From contig JADZEW010000022.1 of the NCBI GenBank assembly GCA_020850325.1, forward strand, positions 62,001 to 126,000: a stretch of DNA of 64,000 bases, read 5' to 3'. A program made the translations under genes and the position numbers. The notes beneath the pieces are model-generated. The model was not told the origin of the DNA, did not search any database, and saw nothing but the letters and a program-made list of their open reading frames with translations. Position 1 is the stretch's first letter, and the number at the start of each line of letters is the position of its first letter. The stretch comes from Methanoregulaceae archaeon (lineage in GTDB: Bacteria > Armatimonadota > Fimbriimonadia > Fimbriimonadales > Fimbriimonadaceae). Shown piece after piece: positions 9,202 through 18,077 of this stretch.

Positions 9202-9933
9202 ATGAAGAACGTAATCAAGTCAGTTCTCCTGGCTTCGCTACTCGCGATTGGCGCGACGGCGATCGCTCAGGGTCAAGGTCAGGGTCGTGGTCAAGGCGGC
9301 GGTCGTGGCGGCCAGTTTGGCATGCAGGGCCGTGGCGGCATGGGAGGCCCATCCAGCCTCGTCAACCGCGCGGATGTGCAAGAGGATCTCAAGCTCACGG
9401 CGGCCCAGAAGGAATCGCTGACGAAGCTGCGTGAGAAGCAGCAGGAAGATCAGCGCGCCATGATGGAGAACCTCCGCAACAGCGGTGGTGGCGGCGGCGG
9501 TTTCGATCGCGAAGCCATGACCAAGATGATTCAGGAGAATCAGGCCAAGAACGAGAAGGCCGTCAACGAGATTCTCACCGCTGAGCAGCAGAAGCGCCTT
9601 AAGGAAATCTGGGTTCAACTGCAGGGCAACCGTGCAATCATGGATGCCAAGATCCAGGACGAGCTCGGATTCGATCAGGGTCAAAAGGATGCTGTGAAGG
9701 CGCTCCAAGCCAAGCAGCAAGAAGCGGCGATGAGCCTGATGGAGAAGATGCGAAATCAGGAAATCGACCGTGAGCAGATGACCGAGATTTCCCGCAAGAA
9801 CGACGAAGTGATGCTTGCCGAACTCGGCAAGATCATGAAGGAAGATCAAGCGGCGAAGCTGAAGGCCATGGGTGGCGCGCCGTTCAAGGCGGCTCCGCAG
9901 CAGGGTCGCGGCGGTGGTGGCGGCGGACGCTAA
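9202..9933 (+). CDS. Secreted Spy/CpxP-like helical protein, Gly/Gln-rich
   Basis: 243 aa with a signal peptide (SVLLASLLAIGATAIAQ), then a QGQGQGRGQGG low-complexity tract. Two long helical hairpins carry LTxxQ-type motifs (LKLTAAQKESLTKLREK, ILTAEQQKRLKEIW), the pattern of the Spy/CpxP periplasmic chaperone-like family. The C-terminus is again Gly/Arg-rich. It sits 4 nt after gspD and before a strong terminator, so it is the last gene of the secretion operon and may act in the periplasm on the pseudopilus or on substrates. That role is inference. The same Gly/Asn/Gln-rich style occurs in gspD and the GspC-like gene. Confidence 0.65.
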   Translation: MKNVIKSVLLASLLAIGATAIAQGQGQGRGQGGGRGGQFGMQGRGGMGGPSSLVNRADVQEDLKLTAAQKESLTKLREKQQEDQRAMMENLRNSGGGGGGFDREAMTKMIQENQAKNEKAVNEILTAEQQKRLKEIWVQLQGNRAIMDAKIQDELGFDQGQKDAVKALQAKQQEAAMSLMEKMRNQEIDREQMTEISRKNDEVMLAELGKIMKEDQAAKLKAMGGAPFKAAPQQGRGGGGGGR

Positions 9934-9956
9934 CGTCCCTCGTCTCTTTCACTAGC

Positions 9957-9993
9957 GCAAGCCTCCCATTTCTGGGAGGCTTGCCGTCTTTTT
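9957..9993 (+). terminator. Rho-independent terminator of the secretion operon
   Basis: A perfect 12-bp stem GCAAGCCTCCCA / TGGGAGGCTTGC with a TTTC loop is followed by CGTCTTTTT. It begins 23 nt after the last stop codon. Confidence 0.93.
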
Positions 9994-10028
9994 GAGGCTC
10001 GACATTGTGGAATCGACATAAAAGCCCG

Positions 10029-10034
10029 TACAAT
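10029..10034 (+). promoter_or_regulatory. -10 box TACAAT immediately upstream of a GTG start
   Basis: TACAAT lies 4 nt before GTG 10039. This is one of many genes in the window with a -10 box at leaderless distance, and the best of these boxes are TACAAT exactly. Confidence 0.5.
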
Positions 10035-10038
10035 CGGG

Positions 10039-10434
10039 GTGAGGTCGGGGTTGGCGCGTAGGCTAGAGGAGTTGAGCGGACCGTGGAAGGGGTTCTGGAC
10101 CCAAGAACGTGTGCGCGGCTACATGCGGCTCAAGCTTCAGTTTCGCGAGGCCAATCTGAGCGGCACGGGGAACGACCCCATCGGCAGTTTCGAGATTAAC
10201 GGAATCCTCTGTGAAGACGGAGAGCGGGTCATGTTTACCCAGCAGTACCGAACCCACGGCGTGGAATACGCGGGCCAGTGGGACGGCAACATGATCTACG
10301 GCAAGTGGACCCTTCACGACGAGTTCTTTACGGAAATGGGCGAGTTTGAGATTTGGCCTGATCGAGATGAAGCCCTCGAACTCTCTGCGGTTTCGGCCTG
10401 GGAGCACGGCCTCGTCGTTCCCGGAGGATCCTAG
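10039..10434 (+). CDS. Conserved-looking hypothetical protein, 131 aa
   Basis: No family recognised. The protein is soluble, lacks a signal peptide and has a strand-rich centre (FEINGILCEDGERVMFTQQYRTHGVEYAGQWDGNMIYGKWTL). That pattern is consistent with a small beta-sandwich or lipocalin-like fold, as in proteins with repeated 'G.W.G....G.W' turns. The GTG start fits the -10 box 4 nt upstream; TTG 10051 is an alternative. The next gene follows on the same strand. Confidence 0.6.
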   Translation: MRSGLARRLEELSGPWKGFWTQERVRGYMRLKLQFREANLSGTGNDPIGSFEINGILCEDGERVMFTQQYRTHGVEYAGQWDGNMIYGKWTLHDEFFTEMGEFEIWPDRDEALELSAVSAWEHGLVVPGGS

Positions 10435-10459
10435 TCTGGAGATCCCGCCCGAAGTACGG

Positions 10460-11035
10460 ATGCACGACCTGACGTCGGGGGAGCGTCTCCTTTGGACGGG
10501 GCGTCCCGTGCCGGGCTTTCGGTTGGCCAAGGCCGATCGGAAGAACTGGGCCGGGGGCTGTGTCTTCACCGGCTTCGCGCTCTTCTGGACGGGTGCGGCT
10601 TTCTTGATCACGTGGGCGGGGGATGCGCCCCCCTTCTTTCGATTCGTGTTTCCCCTATTCGGCCTACCGTTCGTGGCCGTAGGACTCATGGTGCTCTTCG
10701 GGAGCGCGTTTCGCCGCTCAAAGAATGGCCAGCATACGGCCTACGCGATTACCGAGCGGCGAATCATCATTGTCGTGGAGAAAGGCAGCCGTGAGGTTAC
10801 GAGCTTCAATCTGGAGCGGTTGGAATCGACCGACTTACAGGAAGGGAGTGATGGCGTGGGGACGATCACGTTCACGATAAGTCGTCGTGATCAAGACCGT
10901 CTGATCCAACAGCAACGACTGGATGCCCTCTCGCGCCTGTCCTTGGAATCAGTCGCCGAAGCCGCATCCGTCTACGCAACGCTGGAGGCGGCAAAGGCTC
11001 GCCGTGTGGCCGAAGTGGGCGAGATCGACCCCTAG
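10460..11035 (+). CDS. Membrane protein with PH-like domain
   Basis: About 191 aa from ATG 10460. The N-terminus has the HDLTSGERLLWTGRPVPG motif typical of bacterial PH-domain membrane proteins ('L..gE.llW.G.P'). Two adjacent membrane helices (residues 35-80) and a soluble PH-like region (YAITERRIIIV...LERLESTDLQEGSDGVGTITF) follow. Longer starts in the track would overlap the previous gene by up to 89 nt, so I prefer the internal ATG. Role unknown; these proteins are membrane-anchored adaptors. The stop codon overlaps the stop of the convergent gene (shared CTAG). Confidence 0.65.
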   Translation: MHDLTSGERLLWTGRPVPGFRLAKADRKNWAGGCVFTGFALFWTGAAFLITWAGDAPPFFRFVFPLFGLPFVAVGLMVLFGSAFRRSKNGQHTAYAITERRIIIVVEKGSREVTSFNLERLESTDLQEGSDGVGTITFTISRRDQDRLIQQQRLDALSRLSLESVAEAASVYATLEAAKARRVAEVGEIDP

Positions 11036-11619
11036 CCGCGCAAGCGATCCCGGATGACGCGGCTGAGCCGGCGGTTTCCCCAGAGAGTACGGGCCTCGCG
11101 TGGCTCGATCCGAAGTTGGGCGGGACGCCCATCGATGATCGCTTCAATCGAGACCCACCGGCCCAGGCCGATCATCGTGTGAATATTGGGACGAAAGCGG
11201 ATTGCCGTGATCGCCTTTCTTGGGATTTCGAGTCGGTACTGTTCTCCGCTGAAGCCGATCTTCTGCGTGTCCATCCACAGGAAGCCCACGTCCTCGTGAG
11301 GATCGATCCACCCGACGAACGACGGGGTCGCGGCTCCAACAAACCACCGGGTCTCCGGCAAGCCCTCCGTGCGCCGCTCGAGGGTTCGTCTCATCGCGGC
11401 GTTCTCGAAGAGTCCCAACCAGTTCACGCCCAGCCACAGTGCAACCGGGCTGACTGCGAACACAGCCAAACCCGGACCGAGGACCTCGCCGCTTCGATAC
11501 ATCACGATGAGCCCGATCACGCCAAAGGGGGCAGCAATCAGCATCGGCAGCAGGTTGCCGATCACACGCCGCCGAGCCGTCCACACCGGCGGGCCTGAGG
11601 GGGGAGGGGTGGACGCCAC
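11032..11619 (-). CDS. Two-helix membrane protein of unknown function
   Basis: About 195 aa from GTG 11619. Two membrane segments (LLPMLIAAPFGVIGLIVMY and GPGLAVFAVSPVALWLGVNW) precede a soluble domain with strand pattern FVGWIDPHEDVGFLWMDTQKIGFSGEQYRLEIP. The last part resembles the PH-like proteins encoded nearby. The GTG start is preferred to ATG 11640 because TATCAT lies 7 nt upstream of the GTG. The promoter overlaps that of the divergent AddB-like gene. Confidence 0.6.
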   Translation of the reverse strand: MASTPPPSGPPVWTARRRVIGNLLPMLIAAPFGVIGLIVMYRSGEVLGPGLAVFAVSPVALWLGVNWLGLFENAAMRRTLERRTEGLPETRWFVGAATPSFVGWIDPHEDVGFLWMDTQKIGFSGEQYRLEIPRKAITAIRFRPNIHTMIGLGRWVSIEAIIDGRPAQLRIEPREARTLWGNRRLSRVIRDRLRG

Positions 11620-11626
11620 GTTTCCG

Positions 11627-11636
11627 ATGATACACT
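11627..11636. promoter_or_regulatory. Overlapping divergent -10 boxes
   Basis: The minus-strand TATCAT (11632-11627) lies 7 nt before GTG 11619. The plus-strand TACACT (11631-11636) lies 7 nt before ATG 11644. The two hexamers overlap by two bases, so the two genes probably compete for polymerase. Confidence 0.55.
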
Positions 11637-11643
11637 GCATGCC

Positions 11644-14535
11644 ATGGCATCGCGGCTTCAGGTGATCCTAGCCACGCCCGGCTTCGATGCCGTGCGCGTT
11701 GTGCTGGACAAACTGCGCCGCGGCGATCAGTTGTATCTGACCGCGTTCTCGGGAGCCCGGGTCAGCGCACTTCGCGAACTGGATCAGGATGATCCGACCC
11801 TGGAAGTGGTCGAGTTTGGCCAGTTTGTGGGCCATTGCCTCTCCCATCTCGGCGGGCACCCAATTGGTCTGCCGAATCAGGGTCATCTACGCGCCGCACT
11901 GGCCCAAGCGTGCGAGGACCTGCCTGAAGACTCCCCGTTCGCGGCGACGGCGTTCACGCTGGGATTCCAAAGGTATGCGGGGCGACTCTTAGACGATCTG
12001 AGAGCGTACGGGCTCGAAGCCGCTGAACTCCGCAGTGCGGTGTCCCACGCGCCGGTGGAACTGGCTCCCAAGCTGCGCGACCTCGCTCACCTCCAGGAGG
12101 CGGTCGCACATTCGATGTCCATGCTCGGCAAGCGGTTCAATCGCGAGCGGATGGAGGCGTGCTACGAGGTCGAGGGAGATGGTGAACTCGATCTGGACGT
12201 GCTCGTGTGGGCAGGATCCGACGATGCGCCTCTCGCTCTCGACTGGCTGAAGTGGGCAGCGGATCAGGGAGTCCGAGTGACGATCCTGATTGAATCCCAC
12301 CCGACGAACCAGACTCTCTTTGAAGGGGCGCAGAACGCTCTGGCGCGGCTGGAGGCCGAGCCGGCCAGCCTGCCACGGGCCAACCGACTGACCGCCCAGC
12401 TGTTCGCCGAGAGCGAGTTCGCGGGGAGCGCGCCGGACCTCGATGTGCAGGTTACGGTCGCGCCCGACCAGCTTGCCGAGGTCGAGTGGGCGATTCGGGC
12501 GTTGCTGGACGAGGTGAACCGCGGAACACCGGCCTCGAAGATCGCGATCTTGACTCGGAGCCTGCCCGACTATGCGCCGTTGATCGAAGCGGCCGCCAAG
12601 CGGTTGGGACTGCCGTTGCGGTGCGGCCGTTCGGTGCCGCTGCTGTCGAATGGCTTCGTGCGCTTCTTTGTCGATTTGTTGCGAGCGCTAGCCGCCCGCG
12701 ACGTCAGAGCGTTGCTGCCGTTGCTAACGAGCAGCTACTTGCGGATGCCTCGGCGCGTGGTGGGAGAGATTGAGTCGGTGATCCGGGAAGCGCATCGGGT
12801 GCGATCCGACGAGTGGCAGGCTCTGGAAGATGCGATCCGCACGGAGAGCGCGGCCGAGATCGCCCTTTGGCTGTTGCCGGTTTTGGAGTGGCGGACCGAG
12901 TCGCGAACCGTCGCCAAGCCGCTCGACGAATGGGCCGACCGGATTCGCGACTTAGGGGATCAGGCTTGGCTGGCGGCGGCGCTCGAGGCGAAGACTCCGA
13001 CTCAAGAACGGGACGGTTACGCGCAGAACGCGATGCAGCGTGCGCTGGCGGATGCGGCGACGGTCGAACGCCTGCGCGGCGGTCGCGCACGCACCTTTGA
13101 GAGTTTTGTTCGCGATGCGTTGCGGCTGTGGGAAGCAACCGAGGTCTCGTTGCCGCACGACCCGGACGGGGTGGCGGTGGTGAGCGCCGCGGAGTCGCTG
13201 GGGGACGTGGAAGTCGTTTGGGTGCTGGGCATGCTCGAAGGGGTTTTCCCGCGGCGGCGCTCCGAGAACCCGATCCTCTTCGATACCGACTTGAAGTGGA
13301 TGAGCGGCTACTTCGGAGTCTCGCTCCCCGACAGCCATCGGCAGGCGCGAGAAGAACGTGATGAGTTCTACCGTGTGGCCTGCGCGCCAAGCCGCCGGCT
13401 ACTGCTGAGCTATCCGCAGACCGGAGAGGAGCGCGATAACGTGCCCGCCTACTATCTGCAGGAGGTGCAGCGCCTGATGGCGGTCACCGAGCAGACCTAC
13501 TCGCGCCAGCAGTTTGTGCCGGAGTCGCCGACCCTACCGAGCGATGTGCAGCTTGCCGAGGCCCTGTCGGGGCCGAGGTCCAAACCTACTTCCCTCGACC
13601 TCGCTTCCGAGGAGGCGAAGCTTGCGATCCAGCGAGACCTGGAAGAGCCGTTCTCGATGCGGGAGTTGGTGTACGTCCTCCAGTGCCCTTTCCGGTATGC
13701 GGCATCGTCGCGGATGCGCATCCATGGGCCGAGACTGACGACCCGGTGGAATCGGCTGCTCAACCTGCCTCAGGTGGCGGCGCTCGCTAGCCAACCGGAT
13801 CGCGAGTCAGCGTCGAACAAGCTGCTTGAAGAACTCGACACGATGCTGACCGACCTGTACAGCGAGAGTACAGCGGCGGATCTAGCGCTGATGCGGGCGG
13901 GAGGAAAGCGGCTGATTCGCGAGTGGGTAGATCGCGAGTTCGAGGCAAGGGAGCGGTGGCCGCGGGATGAGGTCGTCGGCCACGGCGTGGGTTTCGACGA
14001 TGAGCACTTGCGCTCGTCCATCAAGTTCGAAGATGGCCGGACGATTCGTTTCCGAGGCGAATACCCGGCGATGACGGTTCAGCAGGGCTACCGCGTGCTC
14101 CACGTGTTTCGGCAGACCGACCCCGTCACGCGGAAATCCGATCAGAGTGTCTTCGGCGAGATGGCTCCCGAGGACCAACTTGAGCTCGGGCTGGCGATGC
14201 TTGCGATTCGGCCAGCTCGGGCGAATGCCGCGCTTGAGATCGACTGCGCGGCGACCGGAAGGCGGCGCATGATCTTCCGCGAGGGCGACGGCCACTTCGC
14301 GCCAAACTTCGGGACGCTCGTGAGTTCACGAGTCGAGCCCGCCGAGCAGATCGAAGTGCGGCGCAACGTGATCCAGCAGCTCGAGCAAGCGACCCAGCGA
14401 GTGGCGCAGGGGCGGATCAATCCGACTCCCGGCGATCCGTGCCGCAACTGCGAGTTCGGCGAAATCTGCCGCCGCTCGCGCGACTTCAGCGATATCGACG
14501 ATCCGTTCGACTTCGGAGGCGGCAATGAGGCTTGA
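11644..14535 (+). CDS. addB: AddB-like helicase/nuclease subunit, apparently nuclease-dead
   Basis: 963 aa with the architecture of AddB/PD-(D/E)XK superfamily proteins: a helicase-like body with a UvrD-type C-terminal half (VSAAESLGDVEVVWVLGMLEGVFPRR, YRVACAPSRRLLLSYPQTG) and a C-terminal Fe-S-type nuclease domain. The four cluster cysteines are visible (QCPFRYAAS at about residue 680 and CRNCEFGEIC at about 935). The nuclease motif region reads FRGEYPAMTVQQGYRVLHVF, where the family has a GRIDRID...DYK pattern, so catalytic Asp and Lys are missing. The N-terminus also lacks a Walker A loop, as in other AddB. It would pair with the next gene, which it overlaps by 11 nt, for double-strand-break end processing. 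Confidence 0.8.
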   Translation: MASRLQVILATPGFDAVRVVLDKLRRGDQLYLTAFSGARVSALRELDQDDPTLEVVEFGQFVGHCLSHLGGHPIGLPNQGHLRAALAQACEDLPEDSPFAATAFTLGFQRYAGRLLDDLRAYGLEAAELRSAVSHAPVELAPKLRDLAHLQEAVAHSMSMLGKRFNRERMEACYEVEGDGELDLDVLVWAGSDDAPLALDWLKWAADQGVRVTILIESHPTNQTLFEGAQNALARLEAEPASLPRANRLTAQLFAESEFAGSAPDLDVQVTVAPDQLAEVEWAIRALLDEVNRGTPASKIAILTRSLPDYAPLIEAAAKRLGLPLRCGRSVPLLSNGFVRFFVDLLRALAARDVRALLPLLTSSYLRMPRRVVGEIESVIREAHRVRSDEWQALEDAIRTESAAEIALWLLPVLEWRTESRTVAKPLDEWADRIRDLGDQAWLAAALEAKTPTQERDGYAQNAMQRALADAATVERLRGGRARTFESFVRDALRLWEATEVSLPHDPDGVAVVSAAESLGDVEVVWVLGMLEGVFPRRRSENPILFDTDLKWMSGYFGVSLPDSHRQAREERDEFYRVACAPSRRLLLSYPQTGEERDNVPAYYLQEVQRLMAVTEQTYSRQQFVPESPTLPSDVQLAEALSGPRSKPTSLDLASEEAKLAIQRDLEEPFSMRELVYVLQCPFRYAASSRMRIHGPRLTTRWNRLLNLPQVAALASQPDRESASNKLLEELDTMLTDLYSESTAADLALMRAGGKRLIREWVDREFEARERWPRDEVVGHGVGFDDEHLRSSIKFEDGRTIRFRGEYPAMTVQQGYRVLHVFRQTDPVTRKSDQSVFGEMAPEDQLELGLAMLAIRPARANAALEIDCAATGRRRMIFREGDGHFAPNFGTLVSSRVEPAEQIEVRRNVIQQLEQATQRVAQGRINPTPGDPCRNCEFGEICRRSRDFSDIDDPFDFGGGNEA

Positions 14536-16915
14536 GCCTTCCGGCGAACAGGAACTCGTCATCGGATCGGACGCCAGTCGCATTGTCGTATCAGCGGCGG
14601 CGGGTGCAGGGAAGACGTACGTGCTGGTCGAGCGCTACTTGCGGCTCCTCCAGGAACGCTCGCACGCGGATGCGCTGCGGCCCGACCACATCTTGACGAT
14701 TACGTTCACGCGCAAGGCCGCGGCCGAGATGAAGAGCCGCATCGTCAAGCGATTGCACGAGGCGGGGCTGGAGCATGACGCGCAGATCGCCGAGACGGGA
14801 CCTATCCAGACCATCCACTCCTTCTGCCAGCGGGTGCTGAAGGAGAACTCCCTGGCGGCGGGGCTCGACCCCGATTGCGGGATCATGGCCGACGCTGACA
14901 GCGCCCGGCTGAAGCGGGACATTGTGCTGGAGGTGCTCGCCGATTCGTATGACGATGAGCCCGATATCGCCGCACTGCTCGAGATGCTCGCGGGGAATCA
15001 GGTGTACGGCACCTCCGGCCCTCAAGCAGCGTTGCAACGAGCCATCGAACGGGCGCTCAGCAACCTACGCGGGACCGGCATCACCGCCGCAGAGCTCGAG
15101 CGGCGATATGCCACGCCGGAGGCAACTCGCGAGGCCTGGAATCGGACCCTCCTTGAGACCCTCGACGCCCGCATCGTCGCCGAGATCGACCCAGAGCAAC
15201 CGCTCGAGACGCAGCTGCTCGGGCTATTCAGCCAGCTCAGGATCAAGAAGCCGGCGTGGCTCAAGAAAGGGCAGGAGGACGGTGAGGCCGCATGGCAGAC
15301 CTCGGCCTTTGTGCGGCTAGTCGTTGCGGTATGGCGGCGGTTGGAGTCGGAGATGCGCCGCCGAGGTGAGCTCGATTTCACGCTCTTGGAGCAGCTGGCG
15401 GTTGATTTGGTCGAAAACAACGCGTCGGTGCGGGCTCGGCTACGCGAGCAGTATCGGGTTGTTTTTGTGGACGAGGCGCAGGACCTGAACCCCGTGCAGT
15501 ATCGGCTGCTGACCGGGCTTGGCATAGAGACGGAGCTGATGGTAGGTGACGCCCAGCAGTCGATCTACGGCTTTCGCCTCGCCGACCGGCAGTTGTTCGT
15601 GAACCGCAAGGAAAGCGACGAGCACGCGAGCCTAACGCTCACGCGCAACTACCGTTCGACCCCGGGCATCCTCAACTTCGTTGACAAGGTGTTCTCGCAG
15701 CAGTGGTTGAGTGACTACGTGCCGATGACCGCATCGACCCCCGAGACCACCCAGTCGGACAACGTCTTGACACTCCACTTTCCGGAGACGGCTTGCGAAG
15801 GTGTGGAGGTGTGGCCGATGCGCCAACCCGACCATCAGCGCGTGGCCGAGTTGACGAAGATCGTGATCGAGCAGACGACTCGGAAGGACGATCAGCCAAT
15901 CCGGCGAGGGGACGTGTGCGTGCTGGTTAAGACCGGTGAGCAGGCGCTCGCCACGCAAAAGGCACTCGGCCGCGTGGGGATCGAGTCGCAGGTGATTGGC
16001 TCGAACGAGCGCTACTACACACGCTTAGAAGTGCGTGACGTGGCGAACGCATTGCGGTGGCTGTGCGATCCTCATGACAACTACACCGCGCTCGCCGTAC
16101 TGAGGAGTCCGTTCGTCGACGTCTCGGCCGATGCGTTCGTCATCCTGGCCAAGCGCAGCCAATCCGGTCCGAGCGTGTACGAGCAGGTGCTGGAGGCGAC
16201 CGCGCACCCGGCGGCTTCCGGGCTGCCCGACGAGGATATCGCGAAGCTGTGGGGGTTGCGGCGGTGGTTCGACGAGCTTTGCACCCACGCCGATCGCCTG
16301 AGCGCATGGGAGGTGATCGGAGAGCTGTTTGCGCGAACCGGATTCTTGGAAGCGCTCGCCCGTCGCGATGCCAAGGAGCAGCTGCTGGCCAATGTGAGGA
16401 AGCTGCTGATGCTGGCGGCCGAGCGGCCCGAAGTCGGGGCTCGGGAGTTCGCCGAGACCGTGCGGGATATCCAACAAATGGCTCACCGCGAGAGCCAGGC
16501 TTCGACCCTCGACGACGATGCCGACGTGGTGAAGATCATGACCATCCACAAGTCGAAGGGCTTAGAGTTTCCCGTGGTCATCGTGCCGGAGACGCTCAAG
16601 CCCGACAAACCGCGCGAGCAAGAGGTTGCCCTCGACACGCGACGGGGATTGGTGGCCACCTGCTTCCGGAAGCAGATCGGCTTGACGGCGGCGTGGCTGC
16701 TTCACGAAGAGGCGGAGCGGGAGCGAGACGAGCAGTGGCGGGTGATGTACGTGGCGATGACGCGAGCGCGGGAGCGGCTTTGCGTGGTGATTCACGAACA
16801 GCGATCTCACAACTCGATCGGCGGGAAGCTGGCCAACATCCTGAGAGTGGACACCGACTTCCGTCCGGAGGGGCTCACTGTTCGGGAGTACGGGGTCGGT
16901 AAACTCGAACCATGA
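14525..16915 (+). CDS. addA: AddA/UvrD-type SF1 DNA helicase without C-terminal nuclease
   Basis: 796 aa. All SF1A helicase motifs are visible: Walker A SAAAGAGKT (residues 23-31), motif Ia TFTRKAAAEM, motif II VDEAQD (about 315), GDAQQSIYGFR, motif IV RNYRSTPGIL, motif V MTIHKSKGLEFPVVIVPE (about 670) and motif VI YVAMTRARERL (about 745). The protein stops about 50 residues after motif VI, whereas canonical AddA (about 1,200 aa) continues into a RecB-type nuclease domain. With the degenerate AddB partner this leaves no evident nuclease in the pair. It overlaps the nitrilase gene by 4 nt. Confidence 0.88.
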   Translation: MRLEPSGEQELVIGSDASRIVVSAAAGAGKTYVLVERYLRLLQERSHADALRPDHILTITFTRKAAAEMKSRIVKRLHEAGLEHDAQIAETGPIQTIHSFCQRVLKENSLAAGLDPDCGIMADADSARLKRDIVLEVLADSYDDEPDIAALLEMLAGNQVYGTSGPQAALQRAIERALSNLRGTGITAAELERRYATPEATREAWNRTLLETLDARIVAEIDPEQPLETQLLGLFSQLRIKKPAWLKKGQEDGEAAWQTSAFVRLVVAVWRRLESEMRRRGELDFTLLEQLAVDLVENNASVRARLREQYRVVFVDEAQDLNPVQYRLLTGLGIETELMVGDAQQSIYGFRLADRQLFVNRKESDEHASLTLTRNYRSTPGILNFVDKVFSQQWLSDYVPMTASTPETTQSDNVLTLHFPETACEGVEVWPMRQPDHQRVAELTKIVIEQTTRKDDQPIRRGDVCVLVKTGEQALATQKALGRVGIESQVIGSNERYYTRLEVRDVANALRWLCDPHDNYTALAVLRSPFVDVSADAFVILAKRSQSGPSVYEQVLEATAHPAASGLPDEDIAKLWGLRRWFDELCTHADRLSAWEVIGELFARTGFLEALARRDAKEQLLANVRKLLMLAAERPEVGAREFAETVRDIQQMAHRESQASTLDDDADVVKIMTIHKSKGLEFPVVIVPETLKPDKPREQEVALDTRRGLVATCFRKQIGLTAAWLLHEEAERERDEQWRVMYVAMTRARERLCVVIHEQRSHNSIGGKLANILRVDTDFRPEGLTVREYGVGKLEP

Positions 16916-17757
16916 CCTTCACGGTCGGCACGGCTCAGTTCACCCCCCGCAAGGCCCAGGTTCCGGCGAACCTCGACCGTATCGCCGAGTTTATGGAGCA
17001 AGGCGCCCAAGAGGGCGTCGATCTGATGGTCTTTCCCGAGACGATCACGAGCGGCTACTTCCTGGAGGGTGGCGTGCTCGACTCGGCGCACTCGTCCGAT
17101 GAGTTGCTCCGGCAGATTGTGCGGCGGAGCAGTCCCCGAATGGACGTGCTGATCGGGTTCTACGAGCGGTTCGAAGACAACCTTTACAACTCGGCGGCGT
17201 ACATCGAACTCGGCAGCGAGCCGCGCGTGGTGCACGTGTACCGCAAGTTCTTCCTGCCGACCTACGGCGTGTTCGACGAGGAACGGTTTGTCGCTCGCGG
17301 GCACGAGCTTGGCGTGTTCAATACGCGCCTGGGGCGCATGGGCGTGCTGATCTGCGAGGATGTTTGGCACTCGATCCTGCCGTCCCTGTGCGCGGTTCGA
17401 GGTGCGCAGGTGATGCTGGTGCCGTCCGCATCCCCCGCACGGGGATTCCAAGGCGAGTCAGTGGGCAACCTGGAGCGGTACGGGCGCATGCTTCGGTCGG
17501 TGAGCGATGAGCACGGCGTGTACTGCGTCAATGCTCAGCTGTGCGGCTTTGAGGGAGGGAAGGGGTTCGTTGGCGGCAGTTCGGTGGTGGACCCGTTTGG
17601 GCAGGTGCTTGTGCAGGCTCCGCTGCTCGAAGACTACCTTGCGGTAGCGCCCGTCGACCTCGACCAGATTGCGATCGCGCGTTCGCAGATTCCACTCACT
17701 TCGGATCTGCAGAGCGCCTGGGCGGACATCCAGCGCATCGTCGCGGGCGACGAGTAG
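16912..17757 (+). CDS. Carbon-nitrogen hydrolase (nitrilase superfamily), NAD-synthase-glutaminase-like
   Basis: 281 aa. The Glu-Lys-Cys catalytic triad is visible: E in VFPETITSGYF (about 43), K in YRKFFLPTYGVFDE (about 111) and C in LICEDVWHS (about 148). The 'LP.YGVFDE.R' and 'CEDxW' wording resembles the glutaminase domain of bacterial NadE, but no synthetase domain follows. A stand-alone amidase of the NAD-synthase-associated type is likely; the substrate is unknown. The gene is translationally coupled to the AddA-like gene (ATGA overlap), possibly only for expression. Confidence 0.85.
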   Translation: MTFTVGTAQFTPRKAQVPANLDRIAEFMEQGAQEGVDLMVFPETITSGYFLEGGVLDSAHSSDELLRQIVRRSSPRMDVLIGFYERFEDNLYNSAAYIELGSEPRVVHVYRKFFLPTYGVFDEERFVARGHELGVFNTRLGRMGVLICEDVWHSILPSLCAVRGAQVMLVPSASPARGFQGESVGNLERYGRMLRSVSDEHGVYCVNAQLCGFEGGKGFVGGSSVVDPFGQVLVQAPLLEDYLAVAPVDLDQIAIARSQIPLTSDLQSAWADIQRIVAGDE

Positions 17758-18077
17758 ATATTCCGTTCTTGGTTGAAATGACTTGTGGCCGCCCGATCCA
17801 GAATCCTTCGTAGCCGCGGGATGATACGTGCCCGCGTTAAGCTGGCGGCTATAGGGAAGTTGACGGTGACACAATGCAACAGCCTTCCATTTTGCCTGCG
17901 TTGACGCAGACCGAGGTCAGCTGTCACGCGGGCACGAATGCATCCTGCGGCTACGAGGAGGAAGGGATGGTGACGAAAGCGGCACGACGCAGCCGCTTTC
18001 CGCGCTCCAACTCGCAGCAAGATTGCCTCTGCCTCCCCTAAGCCAAACGAGGGCCCCGACCGATAGTTACTTGAGCA
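17758..18077. other. Gene-free stretch with a long inverted repeat
   Basis: About 320 nt between convincing genes. The only ORFs are shadows with no family features. The main content is the imperfect inverted repeat described separately at 17808-17956. No tRNA or clear terminator U-tract is present. Confidence 0.6.
17808..17956. repeat. Long imperfect inverted repeat, arms about 40 bp, loop about 68 bp
   Basis: The left arm (17808-17846) begins TCGTAGCCGCGGGATG and contains CGTGCCCGCGT. The right arm (17915-17956), read on the minus strand, begins TCGTAGCCGCAGGATG and also contains CGTGCCCGCGT, then AGCTG. The arms agree at about 32 of 40 positions. This could be a MITE-like element, a structured RNA or a bidirectional terminator. 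Confidence 0.75.

Noticed and set aside
17634-18020. Minus-strand 128-aa ORF across the long inverted repeat
   Set aside because: Overlaps the nitrilase gene, and has Arg/Ala-rich composition, no signal of a family and no start signal.
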